The notes under the pieces are model-generated. The model worked only from the letters and a program-made list of their open reading frames with translations, had not been told where the DNA came from and did not search any database. A stretch of 64,000 bases of DNA from positions 248,001-312,000 of the forward strand of contig AP026074.1 in NCBI GenBank assembly GCA_024349765.1. Reading direction: 5' to 3'. The stretch's first letter is position 1. Each line of letters starts with the position of its first letter. Positions 1 to 7,917 of the stretch are shown in pieces. A program made the translations under genes and the position numbers. This stretch comes from Streptomyces nigrescens. Its GTDB lineage: Bacteria > Actinomycetota > Actinomycetes > Streptomycetales > Streptomycetaceae.

Positions 1-1
1 C

Positions 2-1987
2 GAGCCGTGCCGCGGCCCGCTGCTGGCGGGGCAGCCAGCGGTCGCTGTCGCCGAGATCCGGCAGCGGGCGCCGGGCACCGCGCACCAGGAAGCGGCCGCA
101 GGGCGGGGCGTCGTCGAGCAGTGCGTCGAGCAGGTCCGTACGCCGTCGGGACAGGACCCGTCGTACGGGTGGGAGGACGACCGCCGAGGGTTCGAGCGCG
201 ACGATCCGGGCCACCCGCTCGTCGCGGGTGGCCGGTGCGGCAAGCCACCGCTCCGCGGCCGCCGCGAACGTCTCGTCGTCGCCCCGTTCCAGGGCCGTGA
301 CCAGCATGTCCTGCAGCCCGGGCAGCCGCCGGGCCCGCGGCCCCAGCGCATCGGCCAGCGCCAACAGCAGCCGGAAGTCCGCGCGTTGGGCGGCCGCCGC
401 CAGCCACGGGCGCAGTGCGTCGAACAGCTGGTGCTCCTGGCCGCGGCGCAGGACCCGGTGCAGCGGGCCGAAGTCGGGGACGCCGACCCGGCCCACCAGG
501 CCCTCCAGGGTGCGCAGCGCCCAATCGGGCAGGGCCGAGTCGGCGTCGGTGGCGTGCTCGACCAGCAGGCGTGCGGCGAGCGCCCGCACCGCCGCCCGGC
601 TGTAGGCGGAACTGTCCCGCGCCTCCAGGGCGTCGACGGCGATCGCGTCCAGCAGCGCGGCGTCATCGGAGTGGAACAGCCGGGCGGGTACGGCCTCCAG
701 CGCCTCCAGCGCCGCGGCGCGCACCGGATCCCGTTCATTGCGCAGGCGCCGCATCGCGGTCAGCAACTCGGTGAGCGCCTGGCGGCCCCCGTCCCGGGCG
801 ACGCATTCCACCAGGAGCGGCCAGGCGGCGGCCCGGTCCTCCGCACTGGACCGGCGGAGCCCGGCGAGCAGTGCGGGCCGCGCCTCGTCGAGCGGGCCGT
901 GGGCGAGGGTGTCCAGGTTCTCCCACCAGTCGGTGCTGCCCGTGAACTCGGCTGCCGCCCGCCGCACCTCCGCCCAGCGCCGTTCGCGGGGCAGCAGATC
1001 GAGGACGGCCAGGGCAGGATCCCCGGGTGTGCCGCCGGCGGTGACGGCGTCGAGGAAGGCGGGGCGCCGTCCGGGGGCCATGGCCTTGACCAAGGCGGTG
1101 AAGTGCCCGCTGCGGCCCAGCCAGAGGCGGCCGAGTACGGGCAGCGACGCCGGCGCGGCCCGCACCAGCCTGCGCAGCACTCCCGGCGGCGGTACCGGCT
1201 CATGGCGCTGCGGATGCCGGTCGGGGGAGGTCAGCCAGCGGACCACCCGCTCGGCGTCGGCGTCGACCAGTGGGCCGAGGCCGGTGTGCAGTGCGCGCGG
1301 CAGGCTCTCGGGCCCGTACCGTTCCAGCAGCGTCAGCACCCGCTCGGGGCGGAGCGGCGCGAGCACGGCGACCGCCGCGGCGTGCAGACGCCACCAGTCC
1401 TCCCGCTGCCCTTCGCCGGCCCGTTCGGCCAGGGCGGCTTCGGCATGGTCCAGCACCGGGTCGGGATGCCGGCGCGCGAGTCCCGTCCAGCCGCCGACGG
1501 CGTGCGCGAGCTCGGGGAGGTGTCGCGCGACGAACGGGGTGGAACAGGCCGGCAGCAGCCGCGCGGCCTCGGCGTCGCCCCAGTCCGCGCGCAGCCGCAC
1601 CGCCAGCCGTTCGGCGAGCGCGGTGCGTCCGCCGGCGGCGAGCAGGCGTGCCAGCCGGTGCCGCAGCACGGCCGGCGCCCCGTCGTACGCGGCCTCCACC
1701 GCCTCGTCCGGTACGGGCAGCAGACGGGCGGCGCGCAGGGCGTAACCGGCGACGACCGGGTCGGGATCGGCGAGCCGCCCGGCGAGGAAGTCGGCATCCT
1801 CCCCGGCGAGGGCGGCCAGCGCGGCGAGCCGCCGCTCGTACGGCCCCCGCGTGTCCAATTCGGCGAGCAGCGGGGCGAGTCGGCCCTCCTCCGCCAGCCG
1901 ATGGGCCGTCCTCGCGGTGCGGGAGAGGCGGGCGGGGAACGGCAGCGGTTCGAGTGCGGAGAGCAACTGCTCCGCGGTGGTCGGCAT
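2..1987 (-). CDS. HEAT/armadillo-like repeat protein (partial, C-terminus beyond window)
   Basis: The reading frame starts with ATG at 1987 (MPTTAEQLLSAL) and stays open to the left edge, giving 662 visible codons, so the C-terminus is missing. The protein is almost wholly helical in character: Leu, Ala, Arg and Asp rich units such as DPDPVVAGYALRAARLL recur every 35-45 residues, which is how HEAT/ARM-type scaffolds look. I see no signal peptide, membrane segment or catalytic motif, so it is probably a cytoplasmic binding scaffold. Its 5' end faces a 39-40 bp tandem repeat array and the divergent small gene at 2235. The repeat class is inferred from composition, and the partner or substrate is unknown. 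Confidence 0.75.
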   Translation of the reverse strand, partial: MPTTAEQLLSALEPLPFPARLSRTARTAHRLAEEGRLAPLLAELDTRGPYERRLAALAALAGEDADFLAGRLADPDPVVAGYALRAARLLPVPDEAVEAAYDGAPAVLRHRLARLLAAGGRTALAERLAVRLRADWGDAEAARLLPACSTPFVARHLPELAHAVGGWTGLARRHPDPVLDHAEAALAERAGEGQREDWWRLHAAAVAVLAPLRPERVLTLLERYGPESLPRALHTGLGPLVDADAERVVRWLTSPDRHPQRHEPVPPPGVLRRLVRAAPASLPVLGRLWLGRSGHFTALVKAMAPGRRPAFLDAVTAGGTPGDPALAVLDLLPRERRWAEVRRAAAEFTGSTDWWENLDTLAHGPLDEARPALLAGLRRSSAEDRAAAWPLLVECVARDGGRQALTELLTAMRRLRNERDPVRAAALEALEAVPARLFHSDDAALLDAIAVDALEARDSSAYSRAAVRALAARLLVEHATDADSALPDWALRTLEGLVGRVGVPDFGPLHRVLRRGQEHQLFDALRPWLAAAAQRADFRLLLALADALGPRARRLPGLQDMLVTALERGDDETFAAAAERWLAAPATRDERVARIVALEPSAVVLPPVRRVLSRRRTDLLDALLDDAPPCGRFLVRGARRPLPDLGDSDRWLPRQQRAAARL

Positions 1988-2040
1988 GCGCGCATTGTGC
2001 CGGGAATGATTCGCGCGTGCGATCGAATATCCGGGTGCGC

Positions 2041-2156
2041 GCCCGTATCCGGGACAGGGCAGCCGCATCCCGGCCCGGGGCCCGTATCCGGGACAGGGTG
2101 GGCCGCCTCCCGGCCCGAGGCCCGTATCCGGGACAGGGCGGGCCGCATCCCGGACG
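2041..2156. repeat. Three tandem 39-40 bp repeats
   Basis: Three copies, each beginning GCCCGTATCCGGGACAGGG, lie at 2041-2079, 2080-2119 and 2120-2156 (last copy truncated). The core CCCGTATCCGGGACAGGG is invariant and the second half (CCGCATCCCGGCCCG) varies at a few positions. The array lies in the gap between two divergent genes, just upstream of the HEAT-like gene, so it could be a repeated operator. There are no unique spacers, so it is not a CRISPR array. Confidence 0.85.
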
Positions 2157-2234
2157 ACCGCCCTGCGCACCGGCCCCGCCCTGCGTAGCGTTCGTGCCGA
2201 GGAGAACCGACCGAACCGGGCCAGGTGGCGAGCG

Positions 2235-2717
2235 ATGAACGACCGGGACAGCCAGGCGGACGGCCTGCGCGTACGCACGGGTGCCGAACACCCCGACGCC
2301 GTGGAGGCGGGGAGGACCGGTGCACGGGCAGCCGAGTTGCGCGTGGCGCTCGACGGCATCCGGAGCATCCGCCGGCTGACCAACTCCGGTCCCGAGCCAG
2401 AGGCGCGTCCGGCCGAGTGGGAGCGGCGCCGGCTGCTGCGCACGGTGAGTCTGCTCCTGGAGGCCGACGGGATCGCGCCGTCAGCCGTCGGCGAGGACGG
2501 CGAACCGGTGCGGACCGGCTACCGTGCGGGGGAAGGGGAGCGGGTGGGGCTGGTGGTGGTGCGGTGGGTCGGGCCGCGCGGCAGTGGTGCCCGCTACCAG
2601 GAGCGGGAGAGCCTCCTGCGGTGCCGGGCGGTACTGTGCGACTGGGGCTTCGAGGCCCTGGAAGTCCGCGGCCCGGGCGGCCGCCGCCACCTGGAGGTCG
2701 AGGCCGGCCCCGGGTGA
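2235..2717 (+). CDS. Small conserved hypothetical protein
   Basis: A 160-residue soluble protein starting MNDRDSQADGLRV. The N-terminal 60 residues are Arg/Glu/Ala rich and probably helical. The C-terminal half has alternating hydrophobic residues (VGLVVVRWVGPRG, LEVRGPGGRRHLEVEAG), suggesting a small beta domain. No signal peptide, membrane segment or known catalytic motif is visible. It is transcribed away from the HEAT-like gene, with the 39-40 bp repeats in the shared upstream gap. I do not recognise a family; coding potential is good by composition and third-position GC. Confidence 0.65.
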   Translation: MNDRDSQADGLRVRTGAEHPDAVEAGRTGARAAELRVALDGIRSIRRLTNSGPEPEARPAEWERRRLLRTVSLLLEADGIAPSAVGEDGEPVRTGYRAGEGERVGLVVVRWVGPRGSGARYQERESLLRCRAVLCDWGFEALEVRGPGGRRHLEVEAGPG

Positions 2718-2817
2718 GGCCGGACGCCGACCCGGGCGGGACCTCCCTGGGGAGACCCGCCCGGGCGGCACGGCTCAAGGGATCCGGACACCCGGCAGCG
2801 AGCGTCGGACCGGGACC

Positions 2818-3270
2818 TCAGAGGGAGTTGGCATACCGCGCGAACGCGGCCCGGGTCCCCGCTCCGACGACTCCGTCGATCCCACCGGCGTAGCCCCAGT
2901 TGCTCTTGAGCCAGCGCTGCAGGGCCTTGATCGTCTCGCGTCCCACCTTCCCGTCGATCGGGCCGGTGTAATGCCAGTACTTCTTGAGGAAGCGCTGCAT
3001 CGCCTTCCAGCTGTCGGTGCCCAACTTCCCGTCGATCGCGCCGCTGTACCCCCAGTATTGCTTCAGCACGACCTGCAGCTTCTTGGCCTGGCCGGTGCTC
3101 AGGCCGAGGTTCACCACCGCGAGCGGGACGACTGCCGAGGCGCTCACCGCCGGCTGCGGAGCCGGCGCGGATGCCGCGAAGCCGACGTTCGCGCCGGCCA
3201 GGCTCCCGGCGCCGATCCCGACCACGGCAAGAGCGCTGACGAGTGTCCTCACCACCACATTCGGTCGCAT
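2818..3270 (-). CDS. Secreted peptidoglycan-binding-like repeat protein
   Basis: A 150-residue exported protein starting at the ATG at 3270, preceded by AAGGGGGA. Residues 1-33 form a Sec signal peptide (MRPNVVVRTLVSALAVVGIG, then an AFAASA-like cleavage region). The mature part has three copies of a 37-residue unit with the cores YWGYSGAIDGKLG, YWHYTGPIDGKVG and NWGYAGGIDGVVG. Each unit resembles a short PG_binding_1 domain, which binds cell-wall glycan or peptide. There is no catalytic domain, so it is probably a wall-binding or accessory protein. It is convergent with the gene at 2235 and divergent from the HTH gene at 3437. Confidence 0.8.
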   Translation of the reverse strand: MRPNVVVRTLVSALAVVGIGAGSLAGANVGFAASAPAPQPAVSASAVVPLAVVNLGLSTGQAKKLQVVLKQYWGYSGAIDGKLGTDSWKAMQRFLKKYWHYTGPIDGKVGRETIKALQRWLKSNWGYAGGIDGVVGAGTRAAFARYANSL

Positions 3271-3436
3271 GTGTTCCCCCTTCTCGACACCCCCGGGCCG
3301 CACGGCGCAGCCGCGGGGGTCTGTTGGTTGGCGGGTATGAGGCTCCCCGTTCCGCCGAACTGCCGCGATGCTTTCAGCGACGGCTGAATCGTTCGAGCGA
3401 CGGCCGACGCGTTCACAGGCATCCACGGGGGCTGTC

Positions 3437-4423
3437 GTGTTGCGAGTCCACTGCACGGTCGACGATCTGCTCAGGGTGACGGTCGCCGACCGGCCGGCGC
3501 CGCTGGTGGAGCTCGGCTTGGCCTTCGAGATGCTGCAACGTCGCGATCCGCACCCGGTGTTCAGGCCGTGGCGGCAACGGGTGGCCCGCACCCTCCCGCG
3601 GCCGGCGCGGCCCGTCCTGCAGTTGGTCTCCCCGCTCGGCGCCGGGCCGCTGTTCCTGGACCCGCCCAGCCCCGACCTCGAAGAGGGCATGGATCAGATC
3701 TTCTCCACGCCCGCTCCCCAGGTCGGCACCGAACTGCGCCGGATGTGCGCGATCGACCGCCCGCTCACCCCGTGGGTGCGGCAGCTCGCCGACCACGACC
3801 GGGAGGCCTGGCAGGTCCTCGGGACGGCCGTCCGCGCCGCCCACTCCAGCGTGATAGCCGAGGCATGGCCCCGCATCCTGGCCGGCTTCCACGCCGAGAC
3901 GGCCTGGCGCTCCCGCATCCTCGCCCAGCAGGGACTGCGTGCCGCCCTGACCGGTCTGGCGCCGTCCACCCGCTGGCGCGGTACGACCCTGGAGGCGGAG
4001 TTCCCGCGCGACCTCGACCTCACCCTGAGCGGGCGCGGGATCATCCTGCGGCCGTCGCTGTTCTGGGCCGACCACCTCCTGGTCGCGCCCCAGCCCGACG
4101 GACGGCTCCTGTTGATCTACCCGGCCCTCACTCCGCTGCCGCTGCGGGACACCTCGCCGTCCGGTGACCCGCTCACCGCCCTCGTCGGCAGTACCCGGGC
4201 GCAGGCCCTACGACTACTCGTCCAGCAGCACACCACGACCGATCTCGCCCGCGAACTCGCCGTCAGCCCGGCCGCCGCATCGATGCAGACCAAGATCCTC
4301 CGCGAGGCCGGACTGATCGTCTCCCAACGGGACGGCAAGGCCGTGTGGCACTGGTGCACACCCCTGGGCCTGGACCTCCTCGCCCACGGCGGCACAGCAG
4401 CTCGCAGGGATGGGGCGTACTAG
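3437..4423 (+). CDS. ArsR-like winged-helix transcriptional regulator
   Basis: A 328-residue protein in the style of Streptomyces ArsR/HTH regulators, with a large N-terminal ligand or oligomerisation region and a C-terminal winged helix (about residues 255-315). In the winged helix TDLARELAVSPAAASMQTK is the recognition region and GLIVSQRDGKAVWHW the wing. I chose GTG at 3437 because the start at 3368 has no ribosome-binding site, whereas CACGGGGG precedes 3437. The TAG stop lies within the CTAG at the edge of the mobile element at 4420-5258, so the last codon touches an insertion junction. The target genes are unknown. Confidence 0.75.
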   Translation: MLRVHCTVDDLLRVTVADRPAPLVELGLAFEMLQRRDPHPVFRPWRQRVARTLPRPARPVLQLVSPLGAGPLFLDPPSPDLEEGMDQIFSTPAPQVGTELRRMCAIDRPLTPWVRQLADHDREAWQVLGTAVRAAHSSVIAEAWPRILAGFHAETAWRSRILAQQGLRAALTGLAPSTRWRGTTLEAEFPRDLDLTLSGRGIILRPSLFWADHLLVAPQPDGRLLLIYPALTPLPLRDTSPSGDPLTALVGSTRAQALRLLVQQHTTTDLARELAVSPAAASMQTKILREAGLIVSQRDGKAVWHWCTPLGLDLLAHGGTAARRDGAY

Positions 4424-4449
4424 TGCCGCGTCAGGCAACGTTCGCCCTG
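4420..4449 (+). repeat. Left terminal inverted repeat
   Basis: This 30-bp sequence is exactly the reverse complement of 5229-5258. Its TAG is also the stop codon of the upstream regulator gene. Confidence 0.9.
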
Positions 4450-4611
4450 ACGACGACCTCGCGTAGCCGCCACGGGCATCACCTGCGCGGACAGCAGCAC
4501 CATCTGGGCTCGCCACCAGTTCACCACTGACCCGGTGCCGCTGCGGACGATCCGCAGCAGGCGCTGCCCCTCGTCGTCATCGATCTCACGGACGCGTACT
4601 CGTTCTGCCAC
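4420..4611 (-). pseudogene. IS630-family transposase, N-terminal remnant
   Basis: From GTG 4611 the minus strand reads VAERVRVREIDDDEGQRLLR, then IVRSGTGSVVNWWRAQMVLL, then SAQVMPVA. This matches my memory of the N-terminal helix-turn-helix region of Streptomyces IS630 transposases. After VMPVA the reading continues into the terminal repeat and stops, so about five sixths of the enzyme, including all DDE catalytic residues, is absent. The family is assigned by recall and supported by the CTAG/TA junctions; it has not been searched. Confidence 0.75.
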
Positions 4612-4657
4612 CAGGGCAGCCTGCCGAGACCATGCCACCTGCGTGGCGGATGCCGCA

Positions 4658-5164
4658 CTATCGGCGTGTCGCGTGCATCTCCTGAAACAACTCGAACTCG
4701 CCATCAGGGGCGGCGCTGAACCCTTGCCAGTGGAAAGAGGTCGGCGTGACGTCCGTGAACGTCCACCGCGAGCGCCTGCCCTGGGAGTCGGTGCCCTCCT
4801 GGATCATCCCACCGGCGCCGTCAGGCCGACCGACCTGGGAGAAGTACGAAGGAAGCTTCGGTGAGATCCACGTGATCTGCCACAGCCCGGTCGTGACGTC
4901 GTACATACGGATGGTGGTGCCGGGGTACCGGTCGTGGAACTCCGGGCAGAAGAGCACATCCTGCACCACCCTCCCACCCAGGGCCCAGCCGAAACGCCAC
5001 TCGCCCCCTGCTGTGCGCCACTGACCATCACCGAACCGGTACCGGTTGTTGATCTTCCAACTTCCGACCAGCCGACCGTAGAGCATCATCGCCTCGGCGT
5101 GGTCCGGATCCGGACCTGCCGCCGACAACAGCTCCAGCATCGAGTCACCAAACGACACGGTCAT
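4658..5164 (-). CDS. Passenger gene in IS remnant: DUF1579-like hypothetical protein
   Basis: A 168-residue soluble protein starting ATG at 5164 with AGGAGG 11 nt upstream. Segments such as LVGSWKINNRYRFGDGQW, WRFGWALGGRVVQDVLF and TTIRMYDVTTGLWQITWISP are typical of the lipocalin-like beta barrels grouped under DUF1579, which measure about 150 residues. No catalytic residues can be assigned. It lies wholly between the inverted repeats and has no codon damage, so it looks like a functional cargo gene. Its role is unknown; a small-ligand carrier is an inference from fold resemblance only. Confidence 0.75.
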   Translation of the reverse strand: MTVSFGDSMLELLSAAGPDPDHAEAMMLYGRLVGSWKINNRYRFGDGQWRTAGGEWRFGWALGGRVVQDVLFCPEFHDRYPGTTIRMYDVTTGLWQITWISPKLPSYFSQVGRPDGAGGMIQEGTDSQGRRSRWTFTDVTPTSFHWQGFSAAPDGEFELFQEMHATRR

Positions 5165-5228
5165 CAGGCCTGCAACCTCCTGCTTATGTCACACCGTTGA
5201 TCGGTCCGAGGGTAACCACCCCCACTGA

Positions 5229-5258
5229 CAGGGCGAACGTTGCCTGACGCGGCACTAG
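5229..5258 (-). repeat. Right terminal inverted repeat
   Basis: Perfect 30-bp inverted copy of 4420-4449. Its outermost CTA supplies the stop codon of the minus-strand gene at 5255-5764. Confidence 0.9.
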
Positions 5259-5764
5259 ATGTCGATCTCGCCGTCCGTCGCGAGCCGTACCCAGTCGGCG
5301 AACCGCCGGCCGAACTGCTTCTCGGCCGGCCCCGTGACCTCCCCGGCGTGTTGAGGGGCCGTGAGGCCGAAGTTCCGGCTCAGCCAGGCCACGTACTCCT
5401 GACGCCCGGGGCACTCGTCCTCCGGATCGTCCGGCTCGCACGCCAGCAAGCGGAACAACTCCCGTAGACCGCAGGCGACCACACCGAGGTCGCCCTCGTC
5501 ACCGAAGAAGATCACGGGCAGGGTGGCGAGGTCGGCCCGGTCGTCGCACCGCCAGAGTGCGTAGTACGAACCGGAGGCGTTGGCGTAGGCGAAGTAGATC
5601 AACCGCTCCAGGTACTCCGGGCCCGCCATCCCGCAGAACCAGTCGCGGTCGTCATCGTCGTAGGCGAACAGCTCGAATCCCGGAGCGAAGTACTGCCCCG
5701 CGAGCCGATCTTCCAGTCCCTTGAGCGCGTTGAGCTCGGGAAGGGGTGAGTACGCGTTGCTCAT
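5255..5764 (-). CDS. SUKH/SMI1-KNR4-like protein
   Basis: A 169-residue acidic soluble protein. The stretch ADLATLPVIFFGDEGDLGVV followed by ACGLRELFRLLA resembles the SUKH (SMI1/KNR4) fold, a family containing many toxin-immunity proteins. Its start overlaps the stop of the upstream Lrp gene (ATGA at 5761-5764), so the two are translationally coupled. No toxin gene is adjacent, so an immunity role is not supported by context. The stop codon coincides with the edge of the IS630-like element, but the protein looks complete. Confidence 0.65.
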   Translation of the reverse strand: MSNAYSPLPELNALKGLEDRLAGQYFAPGFELFAYDDDDRDWFCGMAGPEYLERLIYFAYANASGSYYALWRCDDRADLATLPVIFFGDEGDLGVVACGLRELFRLLACEPDDPEDECPGRQEYVAWLSRNFGLTAPQHAGEVTGPAEKQFGRRFADWVRLATDGEIDI

Positions 5765-6222
5765 TCGGTGTTGACCGGCCTCTCGAAGAAGGTTTCCAGC
5801 GCGACCGTCGCCTGGGTCCCGCTCACGCCCTCGATCGCGTAGAGCCGCCGCAGGACGTGCTGCAACTGCTCCGTGGTGGCCGTGCGCACCTTGACGAGGA
5901 CGGAGGCGGCGCCCGCGATGATGTGCGCTTCCTGGATCTCGGGGATGGCGGCGAAGGCATCGGCCGCGTCCCCCATCCAGGCCGACGAGTCGACCATGAC
6001 GAAGGCGAGCACGCCCTGCCCGAGGGCGGCCGGATCGACGTCCACGGTGGTCCGGCGGATGACGCCACGCTCGCGGAGCTTGCGCACGCGGTCATGAGCC
6101 GCGCCGGCCGACAGACCGACCGCCTTGCCGAGCGCGGCGTAGGCCTGGGTGGCATCGCGCTGAAGCTCCGCGATCAGCGCCCGGTCGGTGTCGTCCACGA
6201 TCCCCTGATGAACTTTCCCCAT
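5761..6222 (-). CDS. Lrp/AsnC-family transcriptional regulator
   Basis: A 153-residue regulator of normal family length. I chose the ATG at 6222 (MGKVHQGIVDDTDRALIAEL) over the longer frame to 6369 because GGTGGCGAC precedes it and Lrp proteins begin just before this helix. The N-terminal HTH is at about residues 10-60 (AYAALGKAVGLSAGAAHDRV) and the C-terminal RAM effector domain at about 70-145 (AAGAASVLVKVRTATTEQLQ type strand-helix pattern). It is coupled to the SUKH-like gene and divergent from the SMP-30 lactonase gene 76 bp away, which is a candidate target. The ligand is probably an amino acid or related metabolite by family precedent. Confidence 0.85.
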   Translation of the reverse strand: MGKVHQGIVDDTDRALIAELQRDATQAYAALGKAVGLSAGAAHDRVRKLRERGVIRRTTVDVDPAALGQGVLAFVMVDSSAWMGDAADAFAAIPEIQEAHIIAGAASVLVKVRTATTEQLQHVLRRLYAIEGVSGTQATVALETFFERPVNTE

Positions 6223-6298
6223 GTCGCCACCATATCCGGTTCGGGCGCAGTAGTATCGCGGCGAATGAGGTTCGATTGATGCCGTCGAAGGGATGACC

Positions 6299-7216
6299 AT
6301 GTCCGGCGATATGTTCACCACTCCGTACGAGGTTCTGGACGAGCGCTTCCGCGCCGGGAGGTGCGCCAACGGCGACGCACGGCTGGAGCGGCTGTACGCG
6401 GACTGCCGCTGGGCCGAGGGGCCGCTCTATCTGCCCGCCTGGCGGCAGTTGATCTGGAGCGACATTCCCAACGACCGGCTGCTGCGCTGGGACGAGTCGA
6501 CCGGTGCGATCGGGGTCTTCCGCTCCCCGGCCGGGCACGTCAACGGCAACACCCTGGACCGCGAGGGCCGGCTGGTGAGCTGCGAGCAGGGCAACCGCCG
6601 GGTCACCCGCACCGAACCCGACGGCCGGGTCACCGTGCTCGCCGACCGCTTCGAGGGCAAGCGCCTCAACAGCCCGAACGACGCCGTCGTACGCTCCGAC
6701 GGCTCCGTCTGGTTCACCGACCCGGACTTCGGGATCACCAGTGACTACGAGGGGCACCGCGCCGAGAGCGAGATCGGCACCTGCGACGTCTACCGGATCG
6801 ACCCCTTCACGGGCCGGGTCCACCGCGTCGCGGACGGTTTCGGCGGACCGAACGGCCTGGTCTTCTCGCCGGACGAACGGCAGTTGTACGTCGCCGACAC
6901 CCGGGCCCGGCACATCCGCGTCTTCGACGTGCGGGAGGACGGCACCCTCTCGGACGGCAAGGTCTTCGCGGAGCGCACCGACGGCGGCTTCGACAACATC
7001 CGCTTCGACGACCAGGGGCGACTGTGGGCCGCCGCGTTCGACGACGGCGTGCACTGCTACGACCCCGACGGCACCCTCATCGGAAGGCTCCGCGTGCCCG
7101 AGCCGGTCTCCAACATCGCCTTCGGCGGCCCCAAGAACAACCGGCTGTTCATCACGGCGACCACCTCGCTGTACTCGCTCGTGATGTCGGTGACGGGTCT
7201 GCCCCGGGTGCTGTGA
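6299..7216 (+). CDS. SMP-30/gluconolactonase-family hydrolase
   Basis: A 305-residue six-bladed beta-propeller of the SMP-30/gluconolactonase/LRE family, metal-dependent enzymes that open sugar or other lactones. Family landmarks are CRWAEGPLYLPAWRQLIWSD (substrate/metal Glu in the first blade), KRLNSPNDAVVRSDGSVWFT with the conserved Asn-Asp, and GPNGLVFSPDERQLYVADT. The ATG at 6299 is favoured over 6293 because GAAGGG directly abuts the latter. There is no signal peptide, so the enzyme is cytoplasmic. The divergent Lrp regulator may control it; the natural lactone is not known. Confidence 0.85.
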   Translation: MSGDMFTTPYEVLDERFRAGRCANGDARLERLYADCRWAEGPLYLPAWRQLIWSDIPNDRLLRWDESTGAIGVFRSPAGHVNGNTLDREGRLVSCEQGNRRVTRTEPDGRVTVLADRFEGKRLNSPNDAVVRSDGSVWFTDPDFGITSDYEGHRAESEIGTCDVYRIDPFTGRVHRVADGFGGPNGLVFSPDERQLYVADTRARHIRVFDVREDGTLSDGKVFAERTDGGFDNIRFDDQGRLWAAAFDDGVHCYDPDGTLIGRLRVPEPVSNIAFGGPKNNRLFITATTSLYSLVMSVTGLPRVL

Positions 7217-7221
7217 CGGCC

Positions 7222-7917
7222 CTACGACCTGGTGTGCGGGGGATTGTGCGTCTCCCAGGACCAGGCCGCGATGCCCACGCGGTTCCGTACCTTCAACTTG
7301 GCCTGGATGTTGGCGAGGTGGGTCTTCGCCGTGCCCGCGGAGATGAAGAGGCGCGCGGCGATCTCGGCGTTCGTCAGGCCCTCCGCCACCAGGCGGGCGA
7401 TCTCCTCCTCGCGCGCGGTGAGGGGTGAGGGTTCGCGCGCCGGGGGAGGGGCGGGGGTCGCCAGGGACTGCAGGAGGCGGACGGTGAGTTGGGGGCTGAT
7501 GAGGAGGTCACCGGCCATGGCGGCTCGCACGCCCTCGATCAGCAGGCCGGGGCCCGAGCGTTTGAGGAGGAAGCCGCAGGCGCCGTCGCGCAGAGCCGTA
7601 CGGACGTAGTCGTCGTGGTCGAAGGTGGTGACCACCAGCACGCGGGGCGGGTCGGACGTGGCCGGGCCGGTCAGGCGGCGGGTCAGCTCCAAGCCGTCCA
7701 GGACCGGCATGCGGATGTCGGCGATGACCAGGTCGGGGCGGAGTGCGTGGGCCAGGTCCAGGGCCGTGGCGCCGTCCGCCGCCTCGCCGACGACGGTCAT
7801 GTCCGGCTGCGAATCGAGGATCAGCCGGAAACCGCTGCGCACGTCGGCCTGGTCGTCGGCGAGGAGTATGCGGGTGATGTGGCTGGAGGCGGATGGGCCG
7901 GGGGCGGGGCTGGTCAC
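7222..7917 (-). CDS. NarL/LuxR-family response regulator
   Basis: A 231-residue response regulator. The receiver domain (about 17-135) has acidic residues near ILLADDQ, the phosphoacceptor Asp in DLVIADIRMP, and Lys in GFLLKRSGPG. The C-terminal LuxR-type HTH (about 165-225) contains PLTAREEEIARLVAEGLTNA and SAGTAKTHLANIQAKL. It starts with GTG at 7917, overlapping the TGA of the upstream histidine kinase by GTGA, so the pair is co-translated. The divergently transcribed secreted protein at 9448, behind a palindrome, is a possible target. Confidence 0.92.
   Translation of the reverse strand: MTSPAPGPSASSHITRILLADDQADVRSGFRLILDSQPDMTVVGEAADGATALDLAHALRPDLVIADIRMPVLDGLELTRRLTGPATSDPPRVLVVTTFDHDDYVRTALRDGACGFLLKRSGPGLLIEGVRAAMAGDLLISPQLTVRLLQSLATPAPPPAREPSPLTAREEEIARLVAEGLTNAEIAARLFISAGTAKTHLANIQAKLKVRNRVGIAAWSWETHNPPHTRS

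Larger units (their letters stand above)
4420..5258. mobile_element. IS630-like element, internally deleted, carrying a passenger gene
   Basis: Two perfect 30-bp inverted repeats (4420-4449 and 5229-5258, outer bases CTAGTGCCGCGTCAGGCAAC) bound an 839-bp segment. CTAG occurs at both junctions, consistent with the TA target duplication of IS630-type elements. Inside, the first about 55 codons of an IS630-type transposase remain on the minus strand (4611 to 4420), running straight into the left repeat, so the catalytic DDE region is gone. The rest is occupied by an unrelated intact gene (4658-5164, minus). Mobility would need a transposase supplied in trans. Confidence 0.8.

Noticed and set aside
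2041-2156. Possible CRISPR array
   Set aside because: Repeats are directly tandem without unique spacers, only three copies, and no cas genes are present anywhere in the window.
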